The notes under the pieces were generated by a model, which did not search any database, had not been told where the DNA came from, and saw nothing but the letters and a program-made list of their open reading frames with translations. From Corynebacterium lujinxingii (lineage in GTDB: Bacteria > Actinomycetota > Actinomycetes > Mycobacteriales > Mycobacteriaceae), in contig NZ_CP061032.1 of NCBI RefSeq assembly GCF_014490555.1, positions 124,001-188,000 of the forward strand: DNA of 64,000 nt, in the 5' to 3' direction. The position numbers and the translations under genes are program-made. This document shows positions 24,717 to 32,936 of the stretch, piece after piece (within the stretch, counting starts at the first letter, position 1; every line of letters begins with the position of its first letter).

Positions 24717-25787
24717 ATGAATTCGTTTGCAGCACTCGTGGAGGCGATGTCGGCGTCAGCGTTGGAGACGCTGGCCGGCTTCGACCTCGACGTTGCGCTG
24801 GCCGCAGGCTTCGCCCCGGACCGGGCGCGGGCGTTATCGCGGCTGCAGGCGGTGTATTTCGGGCCCACGAAGTTCACCCGTAAGCAGCGTGAGGCGCTTG
24901 CACGGGCGGGCGGGTTTTCGTTGGATGAACTGCTGCTGATTGAACGCCGCATCGCGAAGGTGTCGGATGTGGCCGCGCGGTGGGGGCTGCGGCTGTCGCT
25001 GCTTCAGGTCGACGGTGGCTACCGGGCGATCGAACAGGCGGCACGCGAGGTAGTACCGGCCCATGACGCGCCGGCAAGCGATGCGGCGAAGTTTGGCCCT
25101 GCCCGCAACGGGAAGAAGACGCTGCATTTAACCCTCGACGAACGCGAGATCACCGATATCGAGTTCGCCGGCCGGCAAGGCATCGACCCCGCGAAGCCGG
25201 CCGCGGAGCAGATCGCTAAGAATTTGGCGTCGATCTTTTTCGGCGGTGGCGGGGTGGCGCGCGCGGTGCCGCGGCCGATCCTCGCGGTGGCGGTGCCGGA
25301 CTTTGTGCGGATTATGGCCGGCGAGGGCGACGACGTCGTGTTGGCCTTGTCGGACGGCACCACGATGACCGGTGCGGAGTTTTTAGCGGCCCAGTTCGGC
25401 GACATCCTCGAGGTGGCCGCGTTTCACCCGGAGGCCGGTGCGGTGAACTTGTACCGGACCGAGCGGCGGGCGAATAAGAAGCAGCGCGATTTGGCGAAGA
25501 TGGTCTCACCCGTGTGCGCGTTCCCCGGCTGCCGTCACGGAGCCGATGCCTGCGAGTTGCACCACGTCACCGCGTGGAAACACGGCGGTGAGACCAACCT
25601 GGACAACCTGGCGCCGCTGTGCCGGTACCACAACCGCATCAACGACGACGACCCGTGGCGGAAGAAGCGCGGCCGGATCGCGATGATCCGGGGTGCCCCA
25701 GTATGGATCTCACCCCGCGGCTACCCGGTGAAAAACACCAACCACGGGGTGATGGACAAACTATTTGGCGAGGCGCTCCCGGCGTAG
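24717..25787 (+). CDS. HNH endonuclease domain protein (DUF222-like)
   Basis: A 356-residue protein of the family abundant in Corynebacterium and Mycobacterium (13E12/DUF222-type) with a C-terminal HNH nuclease domain. The HNH part shows CAFPGC, CELHHVTAWKHGG and NLAPLCRYHNR, giving paired cysteines for a structural zinc and the catalytic histidines. The N-terminal part is helical and of unknown role. ATG 24717 has TAGTGT (24704-24709) exactly 7 nt upstream. It ends 27 nt inside the convergent gatD gene. Many such genes are scattered, repeated elements; mobility is not shown here. Confidence 0.85.
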   Translation: MNSFAALVEAMSASALETLAGFDLDVALAAGFAPDRARALSRLQAVYFGPTKFTRKQREALARAGGFSLDELLLIERRIAKVSDVAARWGLRLSLLQVDGGYRAIEQAAREVVPAHDAPASDAAKFGPARNGKKTLHLTLDEREITDIEFAGRQGIDPAKPAAEQIAKNLASIFFGGGGVARAVPRPILAVAVPDFVRIMAGEGDDVVLALSDGTTMTGAEFLAAQFGDILEVAAFHPEAGAVNLYRTERRANKKQRDLAKMVSPVCAFPGCRHGADACELHHVTAWKHGGETNLDNLAPLCRYHNRINDDDPWRKKRGRIAMIRGAPVWISPRGYPVKNTNHGVMDKLFGEALPA

Positions 25788-26501
25788 CTGGGAAACGTCC
25801 TCGAGGTCCAGCGGGGCCAAATCCGCAAGCGGCACGTCGAGTGCGCGCGCGATGAGGAGATCGGCCAGCTGGGGGTTACGTGCGAGCGCGGGGCCGTGCA
25901 TGTAGGTGGCGATCACGCTGCCCTGCACCACGCCGTCCACCTTCGCACCGCCGGTGGAGTCTGCGACACCGGCGCCGTTGCCGACGCCGCGGGTGACGTC
26001 GCCAAGCGCTGCCGCCTCCGGGCCCAGCACCGTGGCGCCCATGTGGTTTTCAAACCCGGTGAGCGGCTCGGTGAGCTCGGCGGTGATGCCGGCGCGCGTC
26101 GGGATAGTGGCGATCTCGCCGGTGGCGCGGGTGCTAAGTGGCTTAGTGGTCACATCGAGCAGACCGACGCCGTCGACCTCGCCGCCGCGGGCGTGGAACG
26201 TGCGGCCCAGCACCTGCAGGCCGGCGCACACCGCGAAAATCGGCCGGCCGTCGGCAGCTGCCGCCTTAAGGCCCGGCGACGCGTTCAGTCGCGCTGCGGC
26301 GAGCAACTGTGCGGCGTCCTCGCCGCCGCCGAGGGTGTAGATGTCGCAGGTGGCTGGGATGTCGTCGTCAAGCAAAATGCGTTCGATCCGCGCGTCGACA
26401 CCGCGCATGCGGGCGCGCTCGCGCAACACGAGCGCGTTGCCGTCGTCGCCGTAGGTGCCCAACACGTCGGGCAGGACCAGGCCGATGGTGAGTTTAGGCA
26501 C
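25761..26501 (-). CDS. gatD: Lipid II isoglutaminyl synthase, glutaminase subunit GatD
   Basis: Class I glutamine amidotransferase that supplies ammonia to MurT for amidating the D-glutamate of lipid II, needed for normal peptidoglycan cross-linking. The 246-residue protein has the nucleophile Cys92 in FAVCAGLQ and a catalytic His in YMHGP. The opening MPKLTIGLVLPDVLGTYGDDGNA is typical of GatD/CobQ2. The GTG start at 26501 has aggagg upstream and overlaps the end of murT by 8 nt, so the two are translationally coupled. The same pair lies after recR in C. glutamicum. It overlaps the convergent HNH gene by 27 nt. Confidence 0.92.
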   Translation of the reverse strand: MPKLTIGLVLPDVLGTYGDDGNALVLRERARMRGVDARIERILLDDDIPATCDIYTLGGGEDAAQLLAAARLNASPGLKAAAADGRPIFAVCAGLQVLGRTFHARGGEVDGVGLLDVTTKPLSTRATGEIATIPTRAGITAELTEPLTGFENHMGATVLGPEAAALGDVTRGVGNGAGVADSTGGAKVDGVVQGSVIATYMHGPALARNPQLADLLIARALDVPLADLAPLDLEDVSQLRRERLAK

Positions 26502-27762
26502 GGTAATCCTCCTGCTTGGAAAGCGCGCGGCGCAGATTCAGCAGCGCGGTGTAATTCGCCAGCACCTCCACGCGCCCCGGCGGGCAGGCGCGGATCGCCT
26601 CCACCGGGTCGGCGATGCGCTCGTGGTCGATGCGGCCGTACGTCAGGCGCACTGCAAGGTCGGTGGCGCGCTCACCGGCGGCGACGACGTGCGTGTCGCC
26701 GAAGTCCTCGAACTTGACGTCCCACAGCCACGAGACGTCCTCGCCGTCGCCTTGCTGCGCGTTGACCGCGATGACCACGCCGTCGGCGTCGCGGTCGACC
26801 ATGGACAAGGCCTCCTGCCAGCCGGCCGGGTTTTTCGCCAGCATGAGGTGGACGTCGCGCTCGCCGAGGTGCACGGTGGTGTAGCGGCCAGCGACGTTAT
26901 CCACCTCGCCGGCGGCGCGCACGGCGTCGTCGAGCGGGACGTGGAACGCCTCCACCGCCGCCGCGATGGCTTGGGCGGCGTTGCCCCGGTTGGCGCGGCC
27001 GGGCAGTTTGAGCTCGAGCGCGGCTGCGCCTTGCGGGGTTTGCAGCGCGTTGTCGGTGACGGTGTAGGTGGGTTCGGGGCGGCGGAACTCGCGGCCGTCG
27101 GGGAGCGGCTCGACGGCGTACCAGTCGTCGTCGGTGCGTACGACGTGGCCGCCGGAGCGGGGGTTGGTCACGGAGTCGCCAAGCCAGCCGGCGCCGGCGG
27201 CAACCCAGACGACGTTGGGGTGGTCGTAGGCGATGGACGAGATGAGGACATCGTCGCAATTAGCGACGACCACCGCATCCGGGTGCGCCATCACCGCGCC
27301 ACGCAGCGCGCGCTCGATGGTGTTGATCTCGCCGACGCGGTCCAACTGGTCGCGGGTGAGGTTGAGTAGCACGAACGCGGCCGGGTTGAGCCGCTCGGCG
27401 ACCTTGGGCACGTGCAGCTCGTCGACCTCCAGCACCACCGCCTCCGCGTCCTTGCCGGCGAGCAGGGCGGAGATGATGCCGGCGTCCATGTTGTCGCCGC
27501 CGTCGTTGGTGGCCACGGTGCGCTTCGCGCGCACCGCGCCGGCGAGCATGCGGGTGGTGGTGGATTTGCCGTTGGTGCCGGTAACCAGCACTGTGGGGCG
27601 TCCGCCGCTTAGCGACGACATAATGTTCGGGTCGATCGCATTCGCCACCAGCCCGCCGATCATGCCGCCGGCGCCGCGGCCGGTGGCGCGGGAGGCGGCG
27701 GTGGCGAGGTTGGCTGCGGTCGTCGCCAAGTAAGCCCTGGCTCGGGAGAAGGGTCCTTGCAT
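26494..27762 (-). CDS. murT: Lipid II isoglutaminyl synthase, synthase subunit MurT (no zinc-ribbon cysteines)
   Basis: ATP-dependent Mur-ligase-like partner of GatD. The 422-residue product has the P-loop GTNGKSTT near residue 65 and the Mur-ligase middle domain. In staphylococcal and pneumococcal MurT a Cys4 zinc ribbon is inserted in this domain. Here the matching stretch (GDSVTNPRSGGH...DDWYAVEPLPDGREFRRPEP) has no cysteine, and the whole protein has only two, elsewhere. The start ATG 27762 is supported by TAGCCT (27775-27770) 7 nt upstream, lying inside the end of the preceding gene. The two overlapping genes murT and gatD form one unit. Confidence 0.9.
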   Translation of the reverse strand: MQGPFSRARAYLATTAANLATAASRATGRGAGGMIGGLVANAIDPNIMSSLSGGRPTVLVTGTNGKSTTTRMLAGAVRAKRTVATNDGGDNMDAGIISALLAGKDAEAVVLEVDELHVPKVAERLNPAAFVLLNLTRDQLDRVGEINTIERALRGAVMAHPDAVVVANCDDVLISSIAYDHPNVVWVAAGAGWLGDSVTNPRSGGHVVRTDDDWYAVEPLPDGREFRRPEPTYTVTDNALQTPQGAAALELKLPGRANRGNAAQAIAAAVEAFHVPLDDAVRAAGEVDNVAGRYTTVHLGERDVHLMLAKNPAGWQEALSMVDRDADGVVIAVNAQQGDGEDVSWLWDVKFEDFGDTHVVAAGERATDLAVRLTYGRIDHERIADPVEAIRACPPGRVEVLANYTALLNLRRALSKQEDYRA

Positions 27763-27772
27763 GCGGATAAGG

Positions 27773-28756
27773 CTACTCCGCGCCGCCCATCTCACCCACC
27801 AGGCGGGCGAAGCGCGCGCCGGAGACCACCGGGATGTTTTTGCGGTCGGCGTGCATCGCCTTGCCGCGCAGTTCCGCGCCGCGCATCTTTGCGTCGGAGA
27901 CCGTCACGGAGGTCTCACGGGTGAGTTTTTCGCGGTAGGTCATGCCGGCGCGCACGGCGGCGTCGATAAGTTCGTCCGGGTCGACATCCACATCGTCGGC
28001 GACGACGAACTCCATGCCGCGCCGCAAGCCCCCCTTGCCCAAAATGCCGGGGTTGCCGGCGATCGCCGGGGCCTTTTCCGCGTCGACGCGGATCGCGCTG
28101 CGCTGCAGGCCGAACTTGTCGCCCGTTAAGTCGGCCGGGTCGAGTGAGACCACGTCACCGGCCATCTCCAGGTACATCGCGATAAGTTTCAGGGTCTGCT
28201 CGCGGGAGAACTCCGCCTCCGGCACCTGCGCGCGCTCCAGCGACGCCTCGGCCGGCGGGGAGGCCACACCGATGAGGTTGGCCACCGCGTTGATGCGGGT
28301 GTCCACCGGGACGTGGCCTCGACGGCGGGCGCTGGCGAGCAGGTCGACGATCGCCTCCGGACGCGGCACGTGCCCCACCCGCTGGCGGCGCTTGTTGCCG
28401 CGCCCGCGCCGCGACCGGTTCGCCCGCGCGGCGGCGTTCATGGCGCGCTTCGACTCGGAGACGATGAAGCCCCAGGTGGTGGGGGAGTCGTGGGTGATGA
28501 GGGTGCGGTCGTCGAGAAGCTTGTCCAGGGTGCGCAATTGGCGCGAGAACCGCGGCGCCTGGGCGAAATCGTGCGGGGTCAGCCCGTGGGTGTGGGCGGG
28601 GCCTGCGTCGGTGCCGGGGTTGACCACGGCGTGGAAGTCCTCACCCATGCGGCCGGAGTCGTCGAATGTGACCGCGTCGATGGTCAGTAGGCGCGCCGTC
28701 GACGGGTGGATGCCCGTCGCCTGCGTAAACACTGCGACGAAGGGGTAGTCACTCAT
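27773..28756 (-). CDS. DnaQ-like exonuclease homologue with degenerate active site and a BRCT-like end
   Basis: A 327-residue protein at the position where C. glutamicum has a gene annotated as DNA polymerase III epsilon. The Exo I motif, normally DxETTG, reads FTQATG; the Exo II region, normally NAxFD, reads HDSPTTW. The catalytic acidic residues are thus absent, although the HTHGLT and APRF framework of the fold is kept. Residues about 240-320 look like a BRCT domain (GMEFVVADDVDVDPDEL...KAMHADRKNIPVVS). It is probably a non-catalytic DNA-repair or structural protein. ATG 28756 has TACCCT (28769-28764) 7 nt upstream. Confidence 0.7.
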   Translation of the reverse strand: MSDYPFVAVFTQATGIHPSTARLLTIDAVTFDDSGRMGEDFHAVVNPGTDAGPAHTHGLTPHDFAQAPRFSRQLRTLDKLLDDRTLITHDSPTTWGFIVSESKRAMNAAARANRSRRGRGNKRRQRVGHVPRPEAIVDLLASARRRGHVPVDTRINAVANLIGVASPPAEASLERAQVPEAEFSREQTLKLIAMYLEMAGDVVSLDPADLTGDKFGLQRSAIRVDAEKAPAIAGNPGILGKGGLRRGMEFVVADDVDVDPDELIDAAVRAGMTYREKLTRETSVTVSDAKMRGAELRGKAMHADRKNIPVVSGARFARLVGEMGGAE

Positions 28757-28769
28757 TGTTCAGAGGGTA

Positions 28770-29999
28770 CTACGGCTGCATTTCGTACAGCGGCTGGTCC
28801 AGCGGCGCGTTCGAGCGGACCCGCAGCCCGCCGATGGAGTACTCGTACGGGTGCGATTCCTGCTTCGGGGCCTGCTGGCGCGGTGCGGGGGCCGGTGCCG
28901 GCGCGGGTGCGGGGGCCGGGGCGGGTGCTGGTGCAGGTGCAGGTGCGGGGGCCGGTGCCTGCACGGGCGCGGGTGCAGGTGCGGGCGCGGGGACGGGCAG
29001 TTGCTGCTGCGGCGTGGGCACGCGCACGGCGGGCGCCGGCGGCGCGGTGGTCGCGGCGTCCTCGGACGGCTCCGCTGCGGGCTCCGTGGACTCCGTCGGC
29101 TCCGTCGGCTCGGTCGGCTCCGTGGACTCGGTGGGCTCCGTCGTCGGTTCCTCCGACGTGGTGGTGGTCGGCCCCGAGGTGACCACCGTTTCGGGGAATT
29201 GGGCGACGGTGCCTTGGTCCTCGCGCCACGACGAGGTGATCATCGTCGTGCCGACCGCCGTGATCCCCAACGCGATAACGGCCGCGCCTGCGGCGACGAC
29301 GCGTCCGGTGATGCGCCCGCTCGATTTGGCCGGCTCGACGGGTTCGGCTTCGGTGTCGGCGGCCAGCGCGGCGGCTTCGGCGTCGACGGTGGCGAAAAAG
29401 CCAGTGTCGTCCTCGCGCGGCACGGGCGGCAGCGCGGGCAGCGGGGAGATTTCGGCGTCGTCGGCGGCGGGGGACGCGGTAAGCGTCAAGGTGCCGTCGT
29501 CGATGAAGCCGCGCGCCACGGCGACAAGGTCGCGCTCGGCCAGGGCGTCCACGCCGAGCTCCGGGGCAGCAAGCTTGCCGACGACCTCACCGTCCACACT
29601 GACCTCACCACCCGGCGCGATCACCGCGAGGACTTGGACGGGGCCGCGGTAGCCGTCGTAGGCGCCGATGGCGTAGGTGTCGCCGGCGGGCAGCAGCACC
29701 CACGGGGCGCGCGGCGGGTGGTTGGCGGGCACGGCCGCGGCGGTTTGGGGCAGGGTGAGCACGATGTCGTCGCCGCGCACGCGTGCTGCGACTTCGGGGA
29801 TGAAGCCGTGGCGGGCGATGTGGTCGAGGTCGGCGCGCCTACCAGCGCCGAGCGTGCCGACGACCACCTCGCCGTCGCGCACCTCAAACCCCGTGTCGTC
29901 GATGGGGTGGAGGGTGACGGTGGGGGAGAGGTGGTCGTCGGCAAGCGTGCGCTCGATGGGCACCTCGACGGCACCGCTGGGCACCGCGTACGTCCGCAT
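28770..29999 (-). CDS. Membrane protein with Thr/Glu/Pro and Pro-Ala repeat extracellular tail
   Basis: A 409-residue protein of unknown function. Residues about 1-225 are soluble and acidic, without a signal peptide. One TM helix (about residues 228-250, VVAAGAAVIALGITAVGT) follows a Lys/Arg-containing flank, so the N-terminal part is likely cytoplasmic. The outside part has TEPTES-type repeats and then a run of Pro-Ala dipeptides (about residues 335-385) that could span the peptidoglycan. The last 30 residues (SHPYEYSIGGLRVRSNAPLDQPLYEM) are conserved-looking and not repetitive. Start ATG 29999 with aggtga upstream. It is downstream of leuA in the same direction but probably separate. Confidence 0.7.
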   Translation of the reverse strand: MRTYAVPSGAVEVPIERTLADDHLSPTVTLHPIDDTGFEVRDGEVVVGTLGAGRRADLDHIARHGFIPEVAARVRGDDIVLTLPQTAAAVPANHPPRAPWVLLPAGDTYAIGAYDGYRGPVQVLAVIAPGGEVSVDGEVVGKLAAPELGVDALAERDLVAVARGFIDDGTLTLTASPAADDAEISPLPALPPVPREDDTGFFATVDAEAAALAADTEAEPVEPAKSSGRITGRVVAAGAAVIALGITAVGTTMITSSWREDQGTVAQFPETVVTSGPTTTTSEEPTTEPTESTEPTEPTEPTESTEPAAEPSEDAATTAPPAPAVRVPTPQQQLPVPAPAPAPAPVQAPAPAPAPAPAPAPAPAPAPAPAPAPRQQAPKQESHPYEYSIGGLRVRSNAPLDQPLYEMQP

Positions 30000-30056
30000 A
30001 CTTCACCTCACAGCCTGAAATGTGTGGCCAAGTATAAACGTCCGCGCCGGAGCTGC

Positions 30057-31871
30057 CTAGTTCGCGGCGTTCGAGCGGTTGACAGCGGAGACGATCGCCT
30101 CGAGCGACGCCCGCGTGGTGGAGCCGGCGATGCCCACACCCCAGGCGGAGGTGCCGTCGACGTCGGCGTGGATGTAGCAGGCCGCGTCGGCGTCGTCGCC
30201 GGCGGAGCGGGCGCGCTGCGAGTAGTCCTGCACCTCGAAGTCGATGCCGATCTGCTCGAGCGCGCCCGCGAACGCGGCGATCGGGCCGTTGCCGGCGCCT
30301 TCGATCTCGCGCGAGGTGCCCTCGTAGGTGACGGTGGCGGTCACGCGGGTGTCGTCGCCTTCGGTTTCGGCGGCGTCGATGCGATAGTGGCCCAGCTCCA
30401 GCGGCTCGGCCAAGTCGAGGTACGTCTGGGCGAAGATGTCCCACATGTTCTTCGAGTTGACCTCGCCACCTTCGGTGTCGGTGATGTTTTGCACGATGGC
30501 GGAGAACTCCGGCTGCATGGCGCGCGGCATGTTGATGCCGTGGTCGGTCTTCATGATGTAGGCCACCCCGCCCTTGCCAGATTGGGAGTTGACGCGGATG
30601 ACGGCCTCGTAGGTGCGGCCGACGTCCTTCGGGTCGATGGGCAGGTACGGCACCTCCCAGATGGTCTCGCGCAGCTCGTCCCAGGTGACGTCCTCGCTGG
30701 TGGCGTCGGGGCGGATGGTTTGCGCCAGGGCGTCGAGGCCCTTGTTGATCGCGTCTTGGTGCGAGCCGGAAAACGCGGTGAACACGAGGTCGCCGCCGTA
30801 GGGGTGGCGCTCCGGCACGCGCAGCTGGTTGCAGTATTCGACGACGTCGCGGATGCGGGTGATGTCGGAGAAGTCGATCTGCGGGTCGACGCCCTGGGTG
30901 AGCATGTTCAACCCCAGGGTGATCAGGTCGACGTTGCCGGTGCGCTCGCCGTTGCCGAACAGGCAGCCTTCGATGCGGTCGGCGCCGGCGAGGTAGCCGA
31001 GTTCGGCGGCCGCGACACCGGAGCCGCGATCGTTGTGCGGGTGCAGCGACAAGATCACGGCCTCGCGCTTGGCCAGGTTGCGGTGCATCCACTCGATGGA
31101 GTCGGCGTAGACGTTCGGGGTGATCATCTCCACCGTGGCGGGCAGGTTGAGAATGATCGGGTTGTCGGCCGTGGCGCCCATCTTCTCGACGACCGCGTCG
31201 CAGACCTCCTTGGCAAAGTCCAACTCCGTGCCTGTGAAGGATTCCGGCGAGTACTCCCAGCGCCAGTTGGTGTCGGGGTAGTCGACGGCGATGGTTTTGA
31301 TCAGCTCGGCGGCGTCGGTGGCCAGCGTCTTGATCTGTTCGCGGTCCTTGCGGAAGACCACGCGGCGCTGCAGCTTCGAGGTGGAGTTGTAGAAGTGCAC
31401 GATGACGTTTTTCGCGCCGGCGCAGGCTTCGAAGGTGCGGCGGATGAGGTGCTCGCGCGCCTGGACGAGGACCTGGATGGTCACGTCGTCGGGGATCATG
31501 TCCTTCTCAATGATCTCGCGCACGAAGTCGAAGTCCGTCTGGGACGCCGACGGGAAGCCGACCTCGATCTCTTTGAAGCCCATCTCGACGAGCAGGTTGA
31601 ACATGCGGCGCTTGCGTTCGGGGCTCATCGGGTCGATCAGCGCCTGGTTGCCGTCGCGCAGGTCCACGGCGCACCACTGCGGCGCGCGGGTGATTTTCTT
31701 GTCCGGCCAGGTGCGATCCGGCAGCTGGATGTCTTCGACCTCTTCGGCGAAGGTGAGGTAGCGGTCCACGGGCATCTGGGAGCCGCGTTGTTTGTTCCAG
31801 GCGGGTTGGTCGTCGTTACGCGGGCCGGAGGGGGTTTGGATTGCACGCGGTGCGAAAAAGTCGTTGCTCAT
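30057..31871 (-). CDS. leuA: 2-isopropylmalate synthase
   Basis: First committed enzyme of leucine synthesis: condenses 2-oxoisovalerate with acetyl-CoA. The 604-residue protein has the TIM-barrel signature WCAVDLRDGNQALIDPM with the metal-binding Asp, and LHPHNDRGSGVAAAE with the two histidine ligands. A C-terminal allosteric domain (about residues 470-604) gives leucine feedback inhibition in this family. It is close to C. glutamicum LeuA along its length. Shine-Dalgarno aagga lies before the ATG. It is preceded by a leader peptide with three Leu codons and a strong hairpin, so expression is probably controlled by leucyl-tRNA charging. Confidence 0.96.
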   Translation of the reverse strand: MSNDFFAPRAIQTPSGPRNDDQPAWNKQRGSQMPVDRYLTFAEEVEDIQLPDRTWPDKKITRAPQWCAVDLRDGNQALIDPMSPERKRRMFNLLVEMGFKEIEVGFPSASQTDFDFVREIIEKDMIPDDVTIQVLVQAREHLIRRTFEACAGAKNVIVHFYNSTSKLQRRVVFRKDREQIKTLATDAAELIKTIAVDYPDTNWRWEYSPESFTGTELDFAKEVCDAVVEKMGATADNPIILNLPATVEMITPNVYADSIEWMHRNLAKREAVILSLHPHNDRGSGVAAAELGYLAGADRIEGCLFGNGERTGNVDLITLGLNMLTQGVDPQIDFSDITRIRDVVEYCNQLRVPERHPYGGDLVFTAFSGSHQDAINKGLDALAQTIRPDATSEDVTWDELRETIWEVPYLPIDPKDVGRTYEAVIRVNSQSGKGGVAYIMKTDHGINMPRAMQPEFSAIVQNITDTEGGEVNSKNMWDIFAQTYLDLAEPLELGHYRIDAAETEGDDTRVTATVTYEGTSREIEGAGNGPIAAFAGALEQIGIDFEVQDYSQRARSAGDDADAACYIHADVDGTSAWGVGIAGSTTRASLEAIVSAVNRSNAAN

Positions 31872-31900
31872 CGGGAATTTCCTTGGTCGGTGGTGGTGTC

Positions 31901-31942
31901 CACGGCCGGCAGAAGAAACTCCGCGACGGGGTGCCGGCCGTG
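31901..31942 (-). promoter_or_regulatory. leuA attenuator hairpin
   Basis: The arms tgccggccgtg (31932-31942) and cacggccggca (31901-31911) form a perfect 11-bp stem between the leader peptide and leuA. No T run follows, so it may act by translation control or Rho rather than as a classical terminator. A competing pairing is possible between CCGCGGCGGG in the leader coding region and CCCGTCGCGG in the loop. Confidence 0.6.
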
Positions 31943-31943
31943 T

Positions 31944-31997
31944 TTAGAAGGCCTGATTCCCGCCGCGGCGTAGAAGGAGAAACGCCCGTTGCGACAT
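31944..31997 (-). CDS. leuL: Leucine leader peptide
   Basis: A 17-residue reading frame, MSQRAFLLLRRGGNQAF, ends 72 nt before leuA. Three consecutive leucine codons (CTC CTT CTA), two of them uncommon in this genome, are the hallmark of a leucine attenuator: ribosome stalling here reports low charged tRNA-Leu. The ATG is preceded at exactly 7 nt by TAGTCT (32010-32005), a -10 box, so the transcript starts at the leader codon itself. Leaderless leader peptides of this kind are reported for amino-acid operons of C. glutamicum. Confidence 0.8.
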   Translation of the reverse strand: MSQRAFLLLRRGGNQAF

Positions 31998-32004
31998 GCG
32001 TCAC

Positions 32005-32010
32005 AGACTA
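32005..32010 (-). promoter_or_regulatory. leuL-leuA promoter -10 box
   Basis: TAGTCT on the minus strand is 7 nt before the leader ATG. The -35 region would lie within the end of the upstream transporter gene. Confidence 0.6.
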
Positions 32011-32012
32011 CA

Positions 32013-32843
32013 TCATTTGATGCTCACTCGTGTGAGGAATGCGGCGGAGATGAGCATCACGCTTACCGACGACCCCACCAACACGTAGCCGAACACCGAC
32101 TGGTCCCGGAAGCTCTCACCCAACAACGTGAGGCTGAGCGAGAACGCGAGCAGCGGCTCGACGATCTTCGACGCGGGCAGCGATGTGGCCAGGTTGCCGG
32201 CGGCGAACGCGTACTGCTGCACGATCGTGCCGGCGGTGGCGGCGACAAGCATCGCCCACAGCTGCCACGACATAATCAGGCCCGCGACGCCGCCGGCGAC
32301 GAAGTCGTCCACCGCCACCTTGGAAAACACCGCCTGGAAGCCGAACATGGCGCCGCAGATGATGCCGTAGATGAGGGCGCGGGAGTTGGCGCGTCGTCGA
32401 GAAGCAATCGCGCACGCGGCGATCGAGACCACCGCGCCGACGCCGACGACGGTGACCCACTCCCACGTCGCGGGGTCGCGCTCGCCGGGCACGGGGCGGC
32501 CGAAGACGACCACGCCCGCGACACTGGCGGTGAGCACGATCGCCCAAAACGCCTCTGCGGTCTTCATGTGGCGGCGCTCTGCCCACGCCGAAAACACCAA
32601 CGTGAGCATGAGCGACAGCGCGAGAATCGGCTGCACAACCAACAGGGTGCCAAACGCGAGCGCCGCCGCCTGGAACCCGTAGGCGGTAAACGCCAGCCCC
32701 ATCGAACCCCACCACGCCGGCCGGCGCATCGAGCGCAACACGGAACTGCCGTCGCGCATGATGCGGTGGCGCCAGACGGTGCCTCCCGCCATGGTGGCCG
32801 CCGAAACGAGCGCGAACACGACGGCGAGAAAATTGTTATGCAC
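32013..32843 (-). CDS. DMT-superfamily membrane transporter
   Basis: A 276-residue integral membrane protein with about ten TM helices arranged as two similar halves, the layout of drug/metabolite (EamA/DMT) transporters. LLVVQPILALSLMLTLVFSAW in the first half and KIVEPLLAFSLSLTLLGE in the second are the repeated conserved helix 4-5 motif. The substrate is unknown. It ends 16 nt before the leuL start, and the leu promoter overlaps its last codons. It is divergent from lysC. Confidence 0.8.
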   Translation of the reverse strand: MHNNFLAVVFALVSAATMAGGTVWRHRIMRDGSSVLRSMRRPAWWGSMGLAFTAYGFQAAALAFGTLLVVQPILALSLMLTLVFSAWAERRHMKTAEAFWAIVLTASVAGVVVFGRPVPGERDPATWEWVTVVGVGAVVSIAACAIASRRRANSRALIYGIICGAMFGFQAVFSKVAVDDFVAGGVAGLIMSWQLWAMLVAATAGTIVQQYAFAAGNLATSLPASKIVEPLLAFSLSLTLLGESFRDQSVFGYVLVGSSVSVMLISAAFLTRVSIK

Positions 32844-32936
32844 GGTGAATGATATTAACGCGAGTCTCGAAAACGCTTCTTTTGGGACGCTATTCTTGAC
32901 CGTTGGAATACACGAAGGATCCGCGGGAAGGCTGAC

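Noticed and set aside
28851..31973. A 1040-codon open frame on the plus strand opposite the Pro-Ala protein and leuA
   Set aside because: It runs antisense across two well-supported genes and their gap, with low-complexity Gly/Arg/Val sequence. Not a gene.
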